From Paenibacillus sp. FSL H7-0737 (GTDB lineage: Bacteria > Bacillota > Bacilli > Paenibacillales > Paenibacillaceae), in NCBI RefSeq assembly GCF_000758545.1, contig NZ_CP009279.1, positions 1,426,001-1,490,000 on the forward strand: a stretch of 64,000 bases of DNA, read 5' to 3'. Shown piece by piece: positions 17,485 to 25,968 of this stretch. Each line of letters opens with the position of its first letter. Positions within the stretch are counted from its first letter, which is position 1. The notes below the pieces were generated by a model. The model had not been told where the DNA came from and did no database searches. It saw nothing but the letters and a program-made list of their open reading frames with translations. Both the position numbers and the translations under genes were made by a program.

Positions 17485-18453
17485 TTATGGTAAATAAGAG
17501 CGAAGCACAGTAGAATGACCTTCGATAGCGTAACGGCCGAGACTGGAAGGAATCAGATAGCATTCTCCTGCAGCATAAGGTTGGGAGCCGCCATCCCAAG
17601 TAAGATGTCCGCTGCCTTCACAGATGACTAGAATAGTGAAGCTGTCTTCTGTAGTGGTGAGGTCCCATGAACCATTTACGATTCCTTTTTCTACGATAAA
17701 ATATGGCGAAGCGGCAAGTTGCAGCCACTCTCCAGGGACTGCGTTATCTGTCTTCATCGAAGTAGCCCCGGCGCCTTCATAAGCTGTAACATTAAGTGAA
17801 TCTTCAATATGAAGCTCACGTGGTTTTCCGTCCAGGCCTGGACGGTCATAGTCATAAATGCGGTATGTAGTGTCGGAATTTTGCTGGATCTCTGCTACAA
17901 CGACACCAGCACATAGCGCATGAACGGTTCCGGCGGGAATATAGAAGGAGTCTCCTGCAGAGACAGATACTTCTTGAAGGCTATCCATAACGGTGCCTTT
18001 CTCCAGTGCTTCCCGCAAAGTTTCACGATCCACGCCTTCTTTAAGACCATAGATGATTTTGGCACCTGGCTTAGCGTCTAACACGTACCACATCTCTGTT
18101 TTGCCCAGTTCACCTTGTGGCAATCCCTCATAATCATCTGTAGGGTGGACTTGAACGGAAAGATTGTCGTTGCAATCCAGCAATTTGATTAGTAGAGGAA
18201 ATCTTCCACCCGTTTCTGAAATCCCTTTGCTTCCGAACCATTCATGGCCGAACTGCTCACGAATTTGATCTAAGCCTTGACCGGCTAACTCTCCGTTTAC
18301 CACCGAAGACGTTCCATTCGCGTGATCGGCGATCATCCAGCCTTCGCCAATATGTCCTTCAGGTAGATCTAGGCCGAATTTCTCCAGCGCGCGGCCTCCC
18401 CAGACACGTTCTTTAAACTCCGGTTGAAATTTCAAAGGATATGGTTGAGTCAT
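17485..18453 (-). CDS. manA: Mannose-6-phosphate isomerase, class I
   Basis: 322 residues, the short Bacillus-type length. A cupin fold with zinc ligands in LSVQVHPTDDYE and KTEMWYVLDA, then FYIPAGTVHAL, all typical of type I phosphomannose isomerase. It interconverts fructose-6-phosphate and mannose-6-phosphate, feeding either mannose catabolism or GDP-mannose synthesis for glycans. GGAAGG lies upstream of the ATG. It follows mnmM by 46 bases on the same strand, suggesting cotranscription, although the functions are unrelated. Confidence 0.95.
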   Translation of the reverse strand: MTQPYPLKFQPEFKERVWGGRALEKFGLDLPEGHIGEGWMIADHANGTSSVVNGELAGQGLDQIREQFGHEWFGSKGISETGGRFPLLIKLLDCNDNLSVQVHPTDDYEGLPQGELGKTEMWYVLDAKPGAKIIYGLKEGVDRETLREALEKGTVMDSLQEVSVSAGDSFYIPAGTVHALCAGVVVAEIQQNSDTTYRIYDYDRPGLDGKPRELHIEDSLNVTAYEGAGATSMKTDNAVPGEWLQLAASPYFIVEKGIVNGSWDLTTTEDSFTILVICEGSGHLTWDGGSQPYAAGECYLIPSSLGRYAIEGHSTVLRSYLP

Positions 18454-18499
18454 TGCTACATCTTCCTTCCCAAATATAAAATAGTTTGATGCTTACAGT

Positions 18500-19102
18500 T
18501 TAAGAGGGGTTTCCTTTTTTCTTTTCGAGCGCAATCATATAAGGTGAATCCGTGCGCTGCAGCTGACGATAAACAATGCTTTGTGCTACCTTTTGGGAAA
18601 CAGCTGCTGCCCAAGATTCAACGGCAGCGGCTTCTTTATCTCCGCCTGCATGGCCGGGATAAAGAACTGCCGTAATGATCCCACCTGGACGCAGTAACTG
18701 GAGAGAAGCTTCCAAGGCTGCAATAGAGCTGTCCGGCTGAGTAATGATGTTCTTGTCGGCATCTCCTGAAGGCAAGTAGCCTAGATTGAACATTACAGCT
18801 CCAACGGTGCCATGCCAGTTCGCTGGAACAGCTTCAGCCATTTCGGCGTGACTACGTTCCAGTAAGGTGACGGTGGCGAGCGAGGGAGCTTCCTCTTTTG
18901 CAAGCCGCAGGCGCTCTTCAGCCAGGTTCAGCGCTGCAGCTTGAATGTCAAAGCCGTAGACTTCACCGCGAGCTCCGGTTGTTTTGGCTAGAAAAAGCGT
19001 ATCAGCACCAGTACCTACAGTGGCATCAATCGCACGATCACCTAAAGTTAACCGCTCAGAGATTAATTTATGAGCAAAGCTTAAAACGGACATAAAGCCC
19101 AT
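18500..19102 (-). CDS. mnmM: tRNA wobble-uridine (nm5s2U34) methyltransferase MnmM (YtqB)
   Basis: 200 residues. A class I SAM-dependent methyltransferase: SAM motif IDATVGTGADTLFLAKTTG, then GEVYGFDIQAAALNLAEERL and the catalytic-side NLGYLPSGD motif of the YtqB family (rRNA-methylase-like fold). In B. subtilis YtqB, now named MnmM, methylates nm5s2U to mnm5s2U at the wobble position of tRNA. The ATG at 19100-19102 has GGAGGAAG upstream and overlaps the mnmL stop as TAATG; a TTG five codons upstream is open but would sit before the ribosome site. The overlap implies translational coupling. Confidence 0.92.
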   Translation of the reverse strand: MGFMSVLSFAHKLISERLTLGDRAIDATVGTGADTLFLAKTTGARGEVYGFDIQAAALNLAEERLRLAKEEAPSLATVTLLERSHAEMAEAVPANWHGTVGAVMFNLGYLPSGDADKNIITQPDSSIAALEASLQLLRPGGIITAVLYPGHAGGDKEAAAVESWAAAVSQKVAQSIVYRQLQRTDSPYMIALEKKKGNPS

Positions 19103-20058
19103 TAGCTCTTCCTCCAATACTTACCCTGCCAAGTATCACGAGCAACTAGCTCATCGTCAATGGCATTTAGCACTTCCCATTTCTTGAGGCTCCACATCGG
19201 TCCGATTAAGAGATCCCGAGGAGCGTCTCCAGTCAAGCGATGTACAATCATTTCAGGGGGCAAAATTTCGAGTGAATCGGCAATGAGCTTCACATACTCG
19301 TCCTGTTCCATGAATCGTAGCAACCCAGCTTCGTATTGCTTCACCATTGGTGTTTTACGCATGAGATGCAGAAGGTGAATCTTAATTCCTTGTACATCCA
19401 TGCGAGCCACAGCAGATACCGTTTCGAGCATCATTTCATGCGTCTCCTGTGGGAGACCGTGAATGATATGGGTGCAGACACGAATGCCGTGACGCCGCAA
19501 CTTCTCAACAGCATCTACATAACACTGGCTGTCGTGAGCCCGGTTAATTAGCTCAGAAGTGGAATCGTGTATAGTTTGGAGACCCATCTCTACCCACAGA
19601 TACGTGCGCTCGTTTAGCTCGGCCAAATATTCGACAACATCTTCCGGCAAACAGTCAGGCCGTGTAGCAATAGATAGTCCAACGACACCTGGCTGCTGTA
19701 AAATCACTTCGAAATATTCTCTAAGCTCTTCGACCGGAGCGTACGTATTCGTATAGGCCTGAAAATATCCGATGTATTTAGCGTTTGGCCATTTTAGATG
19801 CTGCTTGTCACGGATATTATTAAATTGGGTGACGAGATCATCTCGGCGACTTCCCGCAAAATCACCAGAACCTCTGGCACTGCAAAAAGTACAACCACCT
19901 TTAGCGATGGAGCCGTCACGGTTGGGACAGGTAAAGCCTGCATCAAGCATAACTTTGAATACCTTGGTATTCAAATGTTCACGCATTTCGTAATTCCAGG
20001 TATGAAAACGTTTATCTCCCCAAAGCTGCGGAGGAGTAGTGTATTGAAGATTAGACAC
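19102..20058 (-). CDS. mnmL: Radical SAM protein YtqA/MnmL (TIGR01212 family)
   Basis: 318 residues from GTG 20056-20058, with GAAAGGAG upstream; the open frame to 20205 adds 49 residues unlike the family and reads through the ribosome site. The iron-sulfur cluster cysteines lie in FTCPNRDGSIAKGGCTFC, and GDFAGSRRDD and VCTHIIHGLPQETHEMM are typical of this elongator-like subgroup. In B. subtilis and Streptococcus it is needed to convert cmnm5s2U to the intermediate methylated by MnmM. The gene pair is adjacent and overlapping, as in B. subtilis. First gene of the minus-strand operon ending at 16507. Confidence 0.93.
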   Translation of the reverse strand: MSNLQYTTPPQLWGDKRFHTWNYEMREHLNTKVFKVMLDAGFTCPNRDGSIAKGGCTFCSARGSGDFAGSRRDDLVTQFNNIRDKQHLKWPNAKYIGYFQAYTNTYAPVEELREYFEVILQQPGVVGLSIATRPDCLPEDVVEYLAELNERTYLWVEMGLQTIHDSTSELINRAHDSQCYVDAVEKLRRHGIRVCTHIIHGLPQETHEMMLETVSAVARMDVQGIKIHLLHLMRKTPMVKQYEAGLLRFMEQDEYVKLIADSLEILPPEMIVHRLTGDAPRDLLIGPMWSLKKWEVLNAIDDELVARDTWQGKYWRKS

Positions 20059-20087
20059 GAGGAGCTCCTTTCTGAAAATATAAACAT

Positions 20088-20105
20088 GGATAAGTATCCT
20101 TATCC
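20088..20105. repeat. Short palindrome upstream of mnmL
   Basis: GGATAAG at 20088-20094 and CTTATCC at 20099-20105 form a perfect 7-base inverted repeat, 30 bases before the mnmL GTG. It may form a hairpin in the 5' leader. The remaining 20059-20381 region holds this and one promoter; no other gene seen. Confidence 0.4.
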
Positions 20106-20256
20106 TTATATTTTTCTGAGACGGATGGCATCCTTTATAAAAGAACACACAGCCGTTTCTTATAATCCAATACATTGTATCAAAAAACAGAGCTCGGCGT
20201 AACATTCACTCCCGGTACTGGCATGAAAAATAGGCCGAAAGTAAGGCGCTTTCAAC

Positions 20257-20285
20257 TTGAAAATGCTTACATAGTATGTTATATT
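20257..20285 (+). promoter_or_regulatory. Sigma-A promoter for the small gene at 20382
   Basis: TTGAAA at 20257-20262 and TATATT at 20280-20285 with exactly 17 bases between. Confidence 0.75.
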
Positions 20286-20381
20286 CAGAGTGTGAAAAGC
20301 TGCTGTGGCTTAAAGAAATTCAGCCAGGAGTTCATAATTTCGTGTCGTTCGATCCATAATAATAACCGTGAGGTGATAGCA

Positions 20382-20567
20382 ATGAATTCTCAAACGGTAT
20401 ATGCTGAGGGTAAAGATTCGATTGAAGTCCACTTAACGCCAGATGAAGCCCTTGCACTAACAGGTGTGGAATTTAACGGCAACCCTAAGATCAAGACAGA
20501 TGCACAGCGTAAAATTCGCAGCGCATTCGAAAAAAAGACATTTGCCACAAGCTCAAACACAAAGTAG
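20382..20567 (+). CDS. Hypothetical small protein (61 residues)
   Basis: Begins MNSQTVYAEGKDSIEVHL and ends ATSSNTK. It is acidic in the first half and basic in the second, with no membrane segment, signal or Cys pair. The ATG at 20382 has GAGGTGAT upstream; the open frame upstream to 20175 passes over the promoter at 20257-20285 and is not coding. With its own promoter and a strong terminator it is a genuine monocistronic gene. No function recognised. Confidence 0.75.
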   Translation: MNSQTVYAEGKDSIEVHLTPDEALALTGVEFNGNPKIKTDAQRKIRSAFEKKTFATSSNTK

Positions 20568-20619
20568 ATCCTAATCTACCGGACAAGAATGAGCCTTAAT
20601 TCCAAATATACACAACGAA

Positions 20620-20670
20620 GGAATTCCCCTGGATAGCTCATTTAAGAGCTGAGCCAGAGAATTCCTTTTT
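20620..20670 (+). terminator. Terminator after the small gene
   Basis: GGAATTC / GAATTCC with an inner CCTGG...GCCAG pairing, followed by TTTTTC. Confidence 0.85.
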
Positions 20671-20763
20671 CTTTTTTACCCCAATCCCTTTACTTTTCGG
20701 GACAATTTCGGCACAATATTGCAAGTGACAGTTATCGTATAAGAGATAATCGGAGGAATACCT

Positions 20764-21480
20764 ATGCGTTTACGCGGAAGAAAAGGAATACGTGAAAGTT
20801 TGGAAGAACAGACCGATCTAGTCATTCTTGACCCTCGGAGTTATAAAGGTGAGTGGTCCAAGCTATTCGGAAATGATCATCCGATCCATGTGGAGTTCGG
20901 AATGGGCAAGGGACAGTTTATCAGCCAAATGAGCTTCAAATATCCCGATATTAATTTTATCGGCGTTGATATGTATGATGAGCTGATCCGCCGTGCTGGA
21001 GATAAGGCTAGAGCAGTATGGGAGCCGGCAGGTCATGAGACGCCGCCCAACCTGAAATTGGCACTCGCCAATATTGATTATGCAGAGGAAGTATTTGCTC
21101 CAGGAGAGCTGGAACGAATTTATCTTAACTTCAGTGATCCATGGCCAAAGAGTAAGCATGCTCGTCGTCGTTTGACACACCCGCGTTTTCTTGACAAATA
21201 TCGGGGGCTGCTAAGCGACTTAGGTGAAATTCATTTGAAAACAGATTCTCGAAGCCTATTTGAATTCTCATTAAATGCATTTGCGGACTTTGGTCTACAG
21301 ATGAAAAATATCTCGTTAGACCTACATGCGGACGGCATCATAAATGAGGATCATATTATGACGGAATACGAGACGAAATTTGTCGGACGTGGCGTGAATA
21401 TCCATCGTTGTGAGGCCATTGTAGGTGCGGAAGCGCTCAAGCAGTATCAAGCTACCCGTTTGGACAAATATCGGTTGTAG
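20764..21480 (+). CDS. trmB: tRNA (guanine-N7-)-methyltransferase
   Basis: 238 residues. Motifs: IHVEFGMGKGQFISQMSFKY (SAM motif I), NFIGVDMYDELIRR (II) and FSDPWPKSKHARRRLTHPRF (the TrmB-specific catalytic segment). It makes m7G at position 46 of the variable loop of tRNAs. The ribosome site CGGAGG is placed well. Single gene with a bidirectional terminator after it. Confidence 0.96.
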   Translation: MRLRGRKGIRESLEEQTDLVILDPRSYKGEWSKLFGNDHPIHVEFGMGKGQFISQMSFKYPDINFIGVDMYDELIRRAGDKARAVWEPAGHETPPNLKLALANIDYAEEVFAPGELERIYLNFSDPWPKSKHARRRLTHPRFLDKYRGLLSDLGEIHLKTDSRSLFEFSLNAFADFGLQMKNISLDLHADGIINEDHIMTEYETKFVGRGVNIHRCEAIVGAEALKQYQATRLDKYRL

Positions 21481-21520
21481 TTACAAAGCACTACTCCAAA
21501 AGATGTGCTTCAATAATAAA

Positions 21521-21557
21521 GCGGCAGCCTCCAAATGGTTTGGAGGCTGCCGCTTTT
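21521..21557. terminator. Bidirectional terminator between convergent genes
   Basis: A 14-base perfect stem (GCGGCAGCCTCCAA / TTGGAGGCTGCCGC) with T on one side and A on the other. Confidence 0.9.
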
Positions 21558-21564
21558 AAATTAA

Positions 21565-22722
21565 CTATTCCAATAATTCGATAATGCTCTGAGCACATTG
21601 CAATGGGTGGTAACGGGCGATTTCCTCAAGATGAAGTTTTCGCTTATTCTGCACATCCTCGTAGTTGTTTAATAGACGTTCCATCCACATTACGACTACG
21701 TCTAAAGACTCTATCGGCTCTCCGAAACCTGCTGCGGTAAAATAGCGGCAATTCTCCTCCTCCTGCCCGGGCAGAGGGTTATAGAAAAGCATCGGTATTC
21801 CTTTAGCGAGCCCTTCACTGCAGGTCATTCCACCCGGCTTCGTGACGAGCAGATCGGACACCTCCATCAGCTTGTCAATCTCACGCGTAAAGCCTATCAA
21901 GGATATATTAGGATGATTATAACGTGAGTCTTCTTTCATTTCCTGAAGCAGCTCTTCATTCTTGCCGAGACAGAAAACAATCTGAATCTTCTCTCGCCAT
22001 TCCGCCAGACAGGCATTTACAACCTGATCGTTCATGATCCCCCAGCCGCCGCCCATGACTAGTACCGTTGGCATATCCTTGAGATTGAATTGCTGTCGAA
22101 TCTCCTGCTTTCCAGGATGCTGCCAAAAGTTAGGGTGTACGGGTATCCCAGTAACCTGAATTTTTGCAGAAGGAATGTTTCGCATACGCAATTTGGATTT
22201 AACCTCTGGTGTTGATACCAGATAACGGTCTACCTCTGGACTGATCCAACTGGCATGTGCGTCATAATCCGTTATAACAGTTACGAGAGGCATCTTTAGG
22301 GTAGGATCCACTCTCTTAAGACGAGATACTACAGCACCCGGAATGAAGTGTGTGCAGACAATAACGTCAGGTTTCAACTGCATTACAACATTTTTGGTAT
22401 GCGTATAAAATATACGATGCAGGGCAAGCGTGGTAAGACGATTAAATGATTTCTGGTGACGGTAGACGTACCCCATCAGCTTTGGCTGAGTCGTTACCGT
22501 CTTACGGTAAGCAGACAGAATAATGGGTGCCATTTTGGGATTAAGGAAATTCCCAAGTTCTAGCACCTTCGTTTGTAAATTAGGTGACAGTTGGCGCAGA
22601 CTGCTCGACAGCGCATAAGCTGCTTGAGTATGTCCTGCTCCAAAGCCTTCTGAGAGTATTAAAATTCTTTTTTTTTGCAATTTTGATTCACCTATTCTCA
22701 AAGGTTTTCCCGGTTTAACCAT
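21565..22722 (-). CDS. MGDG-synthase-like glycosyltransferase (GT28, UgtP-type)
   Basis: 385 residues. N-terminal MGDG-synthase domain (RILILSEGFGAGHTQAAYAL) and a GT28-type C-terminal donor domain (LVTKPGGMTCSEGLAKGIPMLFYNPLPGQEEEN), as in UgtP/YpfP-type glucosyl-diacylglycerol synthases. Likely reaction: transfer of a sugar from a UDP-sugar to diacylglycerol, for glycolipid or lipoteichoic-acid anchor synthesis; sugar and processivity are inferred. The ATG at 22722 lacks a good ribosome site, while TTG 22680 has AGGTGA six bases upstream, so the true start may be there. It directly follows a PAP2 phosphatase gene on the same strand. Confidence 0.88.
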   Translation of the reverse strand: MVKPGKPLRIGESKLQKKRILILSEGFGAGHTQAAYALSSSLRQLSPNLQTKVLELGNFLNPKMAPIILSAYRKTVTTQPKLMGYVYRHQKSFNRLTTLALHRIFYTHTKNVVMQLKPDVIVCTHFIPGAVVSRLKRVDPTLKMPLVTVITDYDAHASWISPEVDRYLVSTPEVKSKLRMRNIPSAKIQVTGIPVHPNFWQHPGKQEIRQQFNLKDMPTVLVMGGGWGIMNDQVVNACLAEWREKIQIVFCLGKNEELLQEMKEDSRYNHPNISLIGFTREIDKLMEVSDLLVTKPGGMTCSEGLAKGIPMLFYNPLPGQEEENCRYFTAAGFGEPIESLDVVVMWMERLLNNYEDVQNKRKLHLEEIARYHPLQCAQSIIELLE

Positions 22723-22729
22723 ATATACT

Positions 22730-23257
22730 TCAGATCCATAAGGCTATAGTGCCCGCTGCAACACTGGTTCCGATCACTAAGCCTGCAAAGACATCAGATG
22801 GATAATGTAATCCCAGATAAATGCGTGAAAACCCGACAATACAGGCCAGCGGCAGCAGAATAACGGTCAAGGCAGGAAATGCTACCATATATGGGACCGT
22901 TGAAGCAAAGATAGCTGTAGTATGACCAGAAGGAAAGGAATGATCCTTTAATGGATTACGAAATGTGTTCGTATCCGGTAACGCCAGATAAGGCCGCATG
23001 CGTGGATACAGTTTTTTAGCGACAGCAACGGGCAAATGGCTAACAGCTAGAGCCGTCATTGCTTGCAGGCTAGCGGTTCTCCATGGCTGAGGAGCAAATG
23101 CCCATATCAGTATGTTGATAACAATTGTGCTTGTAGCTCCACCCAAATGAGTGAGATAGAAGAGCCAAAAGTTCAGAAAACGATTATGCATTCGTCCGTT
23201 GATCCACTTAAAAAGGTGCCGCTCCCAGAGATGTAGCTTCATGAATAAATGTCTCAT
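22730..23257 (-). CDS. PAP2 family lipid phosphatase
   Basis: 175 residues with several membrane helices. The three phosphatase motifs are complete: KKLYPRMRP (about 81-89), PSGH (109-112) and SRIYLGLHYPSD (144-155, with catalytic His151). Related to undecaprenyl-diphosphate or phosphatidate phosphatases; either could serve cell-envelope lipid cycling. GGAGGG lies before the ATG. Its pairing with the glycolipid synthase favours phosphatidate dephosphorylation to diacylglycerol, but sequence cannot settle that. Confidence 0.9.
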   Translation of the reverse strand: MRHLFMKLHLWERHLFKWINGRMHNRFLNFWLFYLTHLGGATSTIVINILIWAFAPQPWRTASLQAMTALAVSHLPVAVAKKLYPRMRPYLALPDTNTFRNPLKDHSFPSGHTTAIFASTVPYMVAFPALTVILLPLACIVGFSRIYLGLHYPSDVFAGLVIGTSVAAGTIALWI

Positions 23258-23398
23258 ATCTTGTCCCTCCGCCAGTCGGCTACCGATAACAGGTGCTTAT
23301 GAGCAGTCCGTTCTTTAGCATTAGATCTGTCTTAATCATACTTTTTAAAGGTAGTCCATTTCAAGGAAAAGCTCAGTTTTGCTAGAAATTTGCTAGTT

Positions 23399-23427
23399 TT
23401 GACTTAGAGCCGCTAACGCCGTACAAT
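23399..23427 (+). promoter_or_regulatory. Sigma-A promoter for the membrane glycosyltransferase
   Basis: TTGACT at 23399-23404 and TACAAT at 23422-23427, spacer 17. It lies 234 bases before the start codon, leaving a long leader. Confidence 0.75.
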
Positions 23428-23660
23428 GATTCAAGCGGACTAAACATGTTTAAAAGGGTAAGAGATAAATAAGGATCCAAATAAATGGAATCCATACAAT
23501 TCTTTTAAGCAACACATATAAAAATTGTGAAGTCTGCCTAGAATAAGAATACTCTTGGTCTATTGTTAAGGGATGCAACAAAAGGGTCAGAAGGAACGTC
23601 AAGCAAGCTAGAGAGAAAAAAAAGAACACCGAGAGTGAAAAAAGGGGGCATCAAAAGGTC
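23428..23660 (+). other. Long 5' leader of the glycosyltransferase gene
   Basis: About 225 transcribed bases with no open frame of note. It contains a bulged hairpin near 23474-23496 (GGATCCA / TGGAATCC) and an A-rich tract before the ribosome site. No known riboswitch recognised. Confidence 0.35.
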
Positions 23661-24899
23661 ATGACAGACGCACTGTTTGTTACGCTCCAAGTGATCTTGG
23701 CAGCAATCGCAGTATATCAGTTTACCTTTTCGTTATTTGGTCTGCACAAGAAAAAGACAAAGACAAAGTATAAGCCAGAAAAAACATTTGCAGTACTTGT
23801 TGCTGCACATAACGAGGAAGAAGTCGTCGGCGCGTTAATGGAGAACCTGAAGCAGCTAAACTATCCTTCAGAACTGTTTGACGTATTTGTAATTTGTGAC
23901 AATTGTACAGATGGCACAGCTCGCATTGTTAGAGAGCACGGAATGAACGCTTGTGTCCGTACTAACCCGAATCTACGTGGTAAAGGTTATGCCATTGAAT
24001 GGATGCTCAAGGAGCTTTGGGGCATGCAGCGTCAATATGACGCAGTTGTAATGTTTGATGCCGATAATCTGGCACATACTGAATTCCTGATGGAGATGAA
24101 TAATGATCTTTGTTCAGGAGCGCGTGTTATTCAAGGTTATATTGACACCAAGAATCCAGAGGACTCCTGGATTACTGCAGCGTATGGTGTGTCGTATTGG
24201 TATATTAACCGTTTGTGGCAACTTTCACGCCATAATTTGAATATGGCGAACTTCCTTGGCGGAACAGGAATGTGTTTCGAGACCAATCTCCTTAAAGAGA
24301 TGGGCTGGGGAGCTACAAGCTTAGTTGAGGATCTGGAGTTTACGATGCGCAGTGCATCTCATGGTGTATATCCTAAGTTCAACTATGACGCTAAGGTATT
24401 TGATGAGAAGCCTCTAACTTTCAAGGCCTCTTCAAGACAGCGTCTGCGCTGGATGCAAGGACACTTTACTGTAGCTCGTCGTTATTTTTTTCCATTACTT
24501 TGGCAAAGTATTAAAGAACGTAGTTTAACGAAGTTTGACCTTGCGCTTTACGGAGCAAATGTGTACATTGTTTTGCTCACCTTCTTGATGACGGCGGTAA
24601 TGTGGGTGGATATGGCCCTCTTTAACGGACCGAATATTGCTAATATTTACGGCAGCTTGCCAGTCTGGCTCGGTTTCCTTGCGATCGGTTTGAATCTGGT
24701 GACCTTTGGGATTGCGATGGCTTTGGAGAAGGTTAAATTTAAGAAGGTGTACGCTTATCTGGTGTTCTTCCCAATTTACCTGATCTCTTGGTATCCTATT
24801 ACGTTCTATGCGTTCTTCACGCAGAACAACAAGCAATGGAGCCATACCAAGCATACGCGTGTCGTAAGACTTGAAGAAGTGCAAAGCAAGCAGGTATAA
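23661..24899 (+). CDS. Membrane glycosyltransferase family 2
   Basis: 412 residues. A hydrophobic N-terminus (about 6-27) is followed by the GT2 core: VLVAAHNEEEVVGALMENL, FDVFVICDNCTDGT, metal-binding DAD at about 133-135, an ED motif in SLVEDLEF, and QRLRW (about 259-263), the QxxRW motif of processive or membrane GT2 enzymes. Two or more C-terminal membrane helices follow. This order matches bacterial N-acetylglucosaminyl- or cellulose-synthase-like transferases that make and export a polymer; product unknown. Strong AAAAGGGGG region precedes the ATG. The gene stands alone with a long leader and divergent to the PAP2 gene. Confidence 0.88.
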   Translation: MTDALFVTLQVILAAIAVYQFTFSLFGLHKKKTKTKYKPEKTFAVLVAAHNEEEVVGALMENLKQLNYPSELFDVFVICDNCTDGTARIVREHGMNACVRTNPNLRGKGYAIEWMLKELWGMQRQYDAVVMFDADNLAHTEFLMEMNNDLCSGARVIQGYIDTKNPEDSWITAAYGVSYWYINRLWQLSRHNLNMANFLGGTGMCFETNLLKEMGWGATSLVEDLEFTMRSASHGVYPKFNYDAKVFDEKPLTFKASSRQRLRWMQGHFTVARRYFFPLLWQSIKERSLTKFDLALYGANVYIVLLTFLMTAVMWVDMALFNGPNIANIYGSLPVWLGFLAIGLNLVTFGIAMALEKVKFKKVYAYLVFFPIYLISWYPITFYAFFTQNNKQWSHTKHTRVVRLEEVQSKQV

Positions 24900-24926
24900 G
24901 ATATTTAAGAATATTGAATAAAAGAA

Positions 24927-24955
24927 TTGACACTCCGTTTGGAGTGGTGTATAGT
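24927..24955 (+). promoter_or_regulatory. Sigma-A promoter of the infC operon
   Basis: TTGACA at 24927-24932 and TATAGT at 24950-24955, spacer 17. Confidence 0.8.
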
Positions 24956-24961
24956 ATTCAA

Positions 24962-25115
24962 GTACGCAAATCATAGGGATTGCAAGAAGAAGCACCTGCT
25001 TCTCACCTGACTGGCATATTCGCCGGCTGGTTTTGATCTCAATGCTTTATGAATGTTAATGTTCATGAACGTTGATCAAACACGGGGTGTCGGGTGTTAC
25101 CGGCACCCCTTTTTT
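24962..25115 (+). promoter_or_regulatory. L20-type leader with attenuator terminator of infC-rpmI-rplT
   Basis: Between promoter and infC lies a structured leader: a CTGGC / GCCGG hairpin near 25013-25029 and a GATC...GATC-bounded element, then a 10-base GC-rich terminator stem (25084-25093 with 25100-25109) with TTTTTT to 25115. In other Bacillota the L20 protein binds such a leader and promotes termination, so rplT represses its own operon. Assigned from position and terminator; the L20-binding fold was not verified. Confidence 0.72.
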
Positions 25116-25163
25116 ATGGAGTAAGGCAGTATAGTTGTTAAAAAGATCCGGAGGTGGAGAGTT

Positions 25164-25676
25164 ATCAGTAAGGAACATATGATCAATGATGAAATTCGGG
25201 CCAAAGAGGTACGGTTGGTTGGTGCGGAAGGTGAACAAATCGGAATTAAACCGATCCGCGAAGCGTTGCAAATGGCGATCGATCTTAATCTAGATTTAGT
25301 CAATGTAGCACCACAGGCTAAGCCGCCGGTATGCCGCATCATGGATTACGGCAAGTTCCGTTATGAAACGCAGAAGAAAGAGAAGGAAGCCCGTAAGAAC
25401 CAGAAGATCGTTGATATCAAGGAAGTCTGGTTCCGTGCTAACATTGAGGAACATGATTATCAAACCAAGTTCCGCAATGTGATCAAGTTCTTGGGTGAAG
25501 GCGATAAAGTAAAGTGCTCCGTTCGTTTCCGCGGACGTGAGATTACACATGCGAATATCGGCCAGAAAATCCTCGAGCGTGTTAAGAACGAAGTGGCTGA
25601 TATATCTGTTGTTGAGCGCCAGCCTAAGCTGGAAGGTCGCAGCATGATTATGATCTTGGCTCCTAAAGCCCAATAA
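25164..25676 (+). CDS. infC: Translation initiation factor IF-3, with an ATC start codon
   Basis: 170 residues. The sequence before the first in-frame ATG (25179) encodes ISKEH, which aligns with the ISKD opening of Geobacillus IF-3, and GGAGG lies 9 bases before the ATC at 25164. So the start codon is most likely ATC, a rare codon of the AUU/AUC type used by infC in many bacteria, where IF-3 limits its own synthesis by rejecting poor start codons. Family motifs: PPVCRIMDYGKFRYETQKKE, then the C-terminal domain with RFRGREITHANIGQKILERV. First gene of the operon; it acts on the 30S subunit. Confidence 0.94.
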   Translation: MSKEHMINDEIRAKEVRLVGAEGEQIGIKPIREALQMAIDLNLDLVNVAPQAKPPVCRIMDYGKFRYETQKKEKEARKNQKIVDIKEVWFRANIEEHDYQTKFRNVIKFLGEGDKVKCSVRFRGREITHANIGQKILERVKNEVADISVVERQPKLEGRSMIMILAPKAQ

Positions 25677-25736
25677 ATCTGGAGTCACTTGCTTACATGC
25701 AATTTGGCGCCGCATAATATTCAAGGAGGAAACACC

Positions 25737-25937
25737 ATGCCTAAGATGAAAACACATAGCAGCCTGAAAGGCCGCTTCAAAATTACCGGAACTGGTAAAG
25801 TAACACGTTACAAAGCTCACAAAAACCACTTGCTGTCCCACAAATCTAAACGCGCTAAGCGCGTTCTGAACGGTAATCCAGTAATGGCCCCTGGGGATGT
25901 AAGACGTTTGAAACAAGGATTGGCTAACTTGAAATAG
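25737..25937 (+). CDS. rpmI: 50S ribosomal protein L35
   Basis: 66 residues, the usual length, beginning [20 protein letters not shown] and very basic. AAGGAGGA precedes the ATG; the longer frame from 25689 has no such signal. It lies 60 bases after infC and 31 before rplT, the conserved order. Confidence 0.97.
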   Translation: MPKMKTHSSLKGRFKITGTGKVTRYKAHKNHLLSHKSKRAKRVLNGNPVMAPGDVRRLKQGLANLK

Positions 25938-25968
25938 TTTATCACACATTTTTGGGAGGTTTATTAAT

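Noticed and set aside
20175..20381. N-terminal extension of the small gene at 20382
   Set aside because: It crosses the sigma-A promoter at 20257-20285 and the ATG at 20382 has its own ribosome site.
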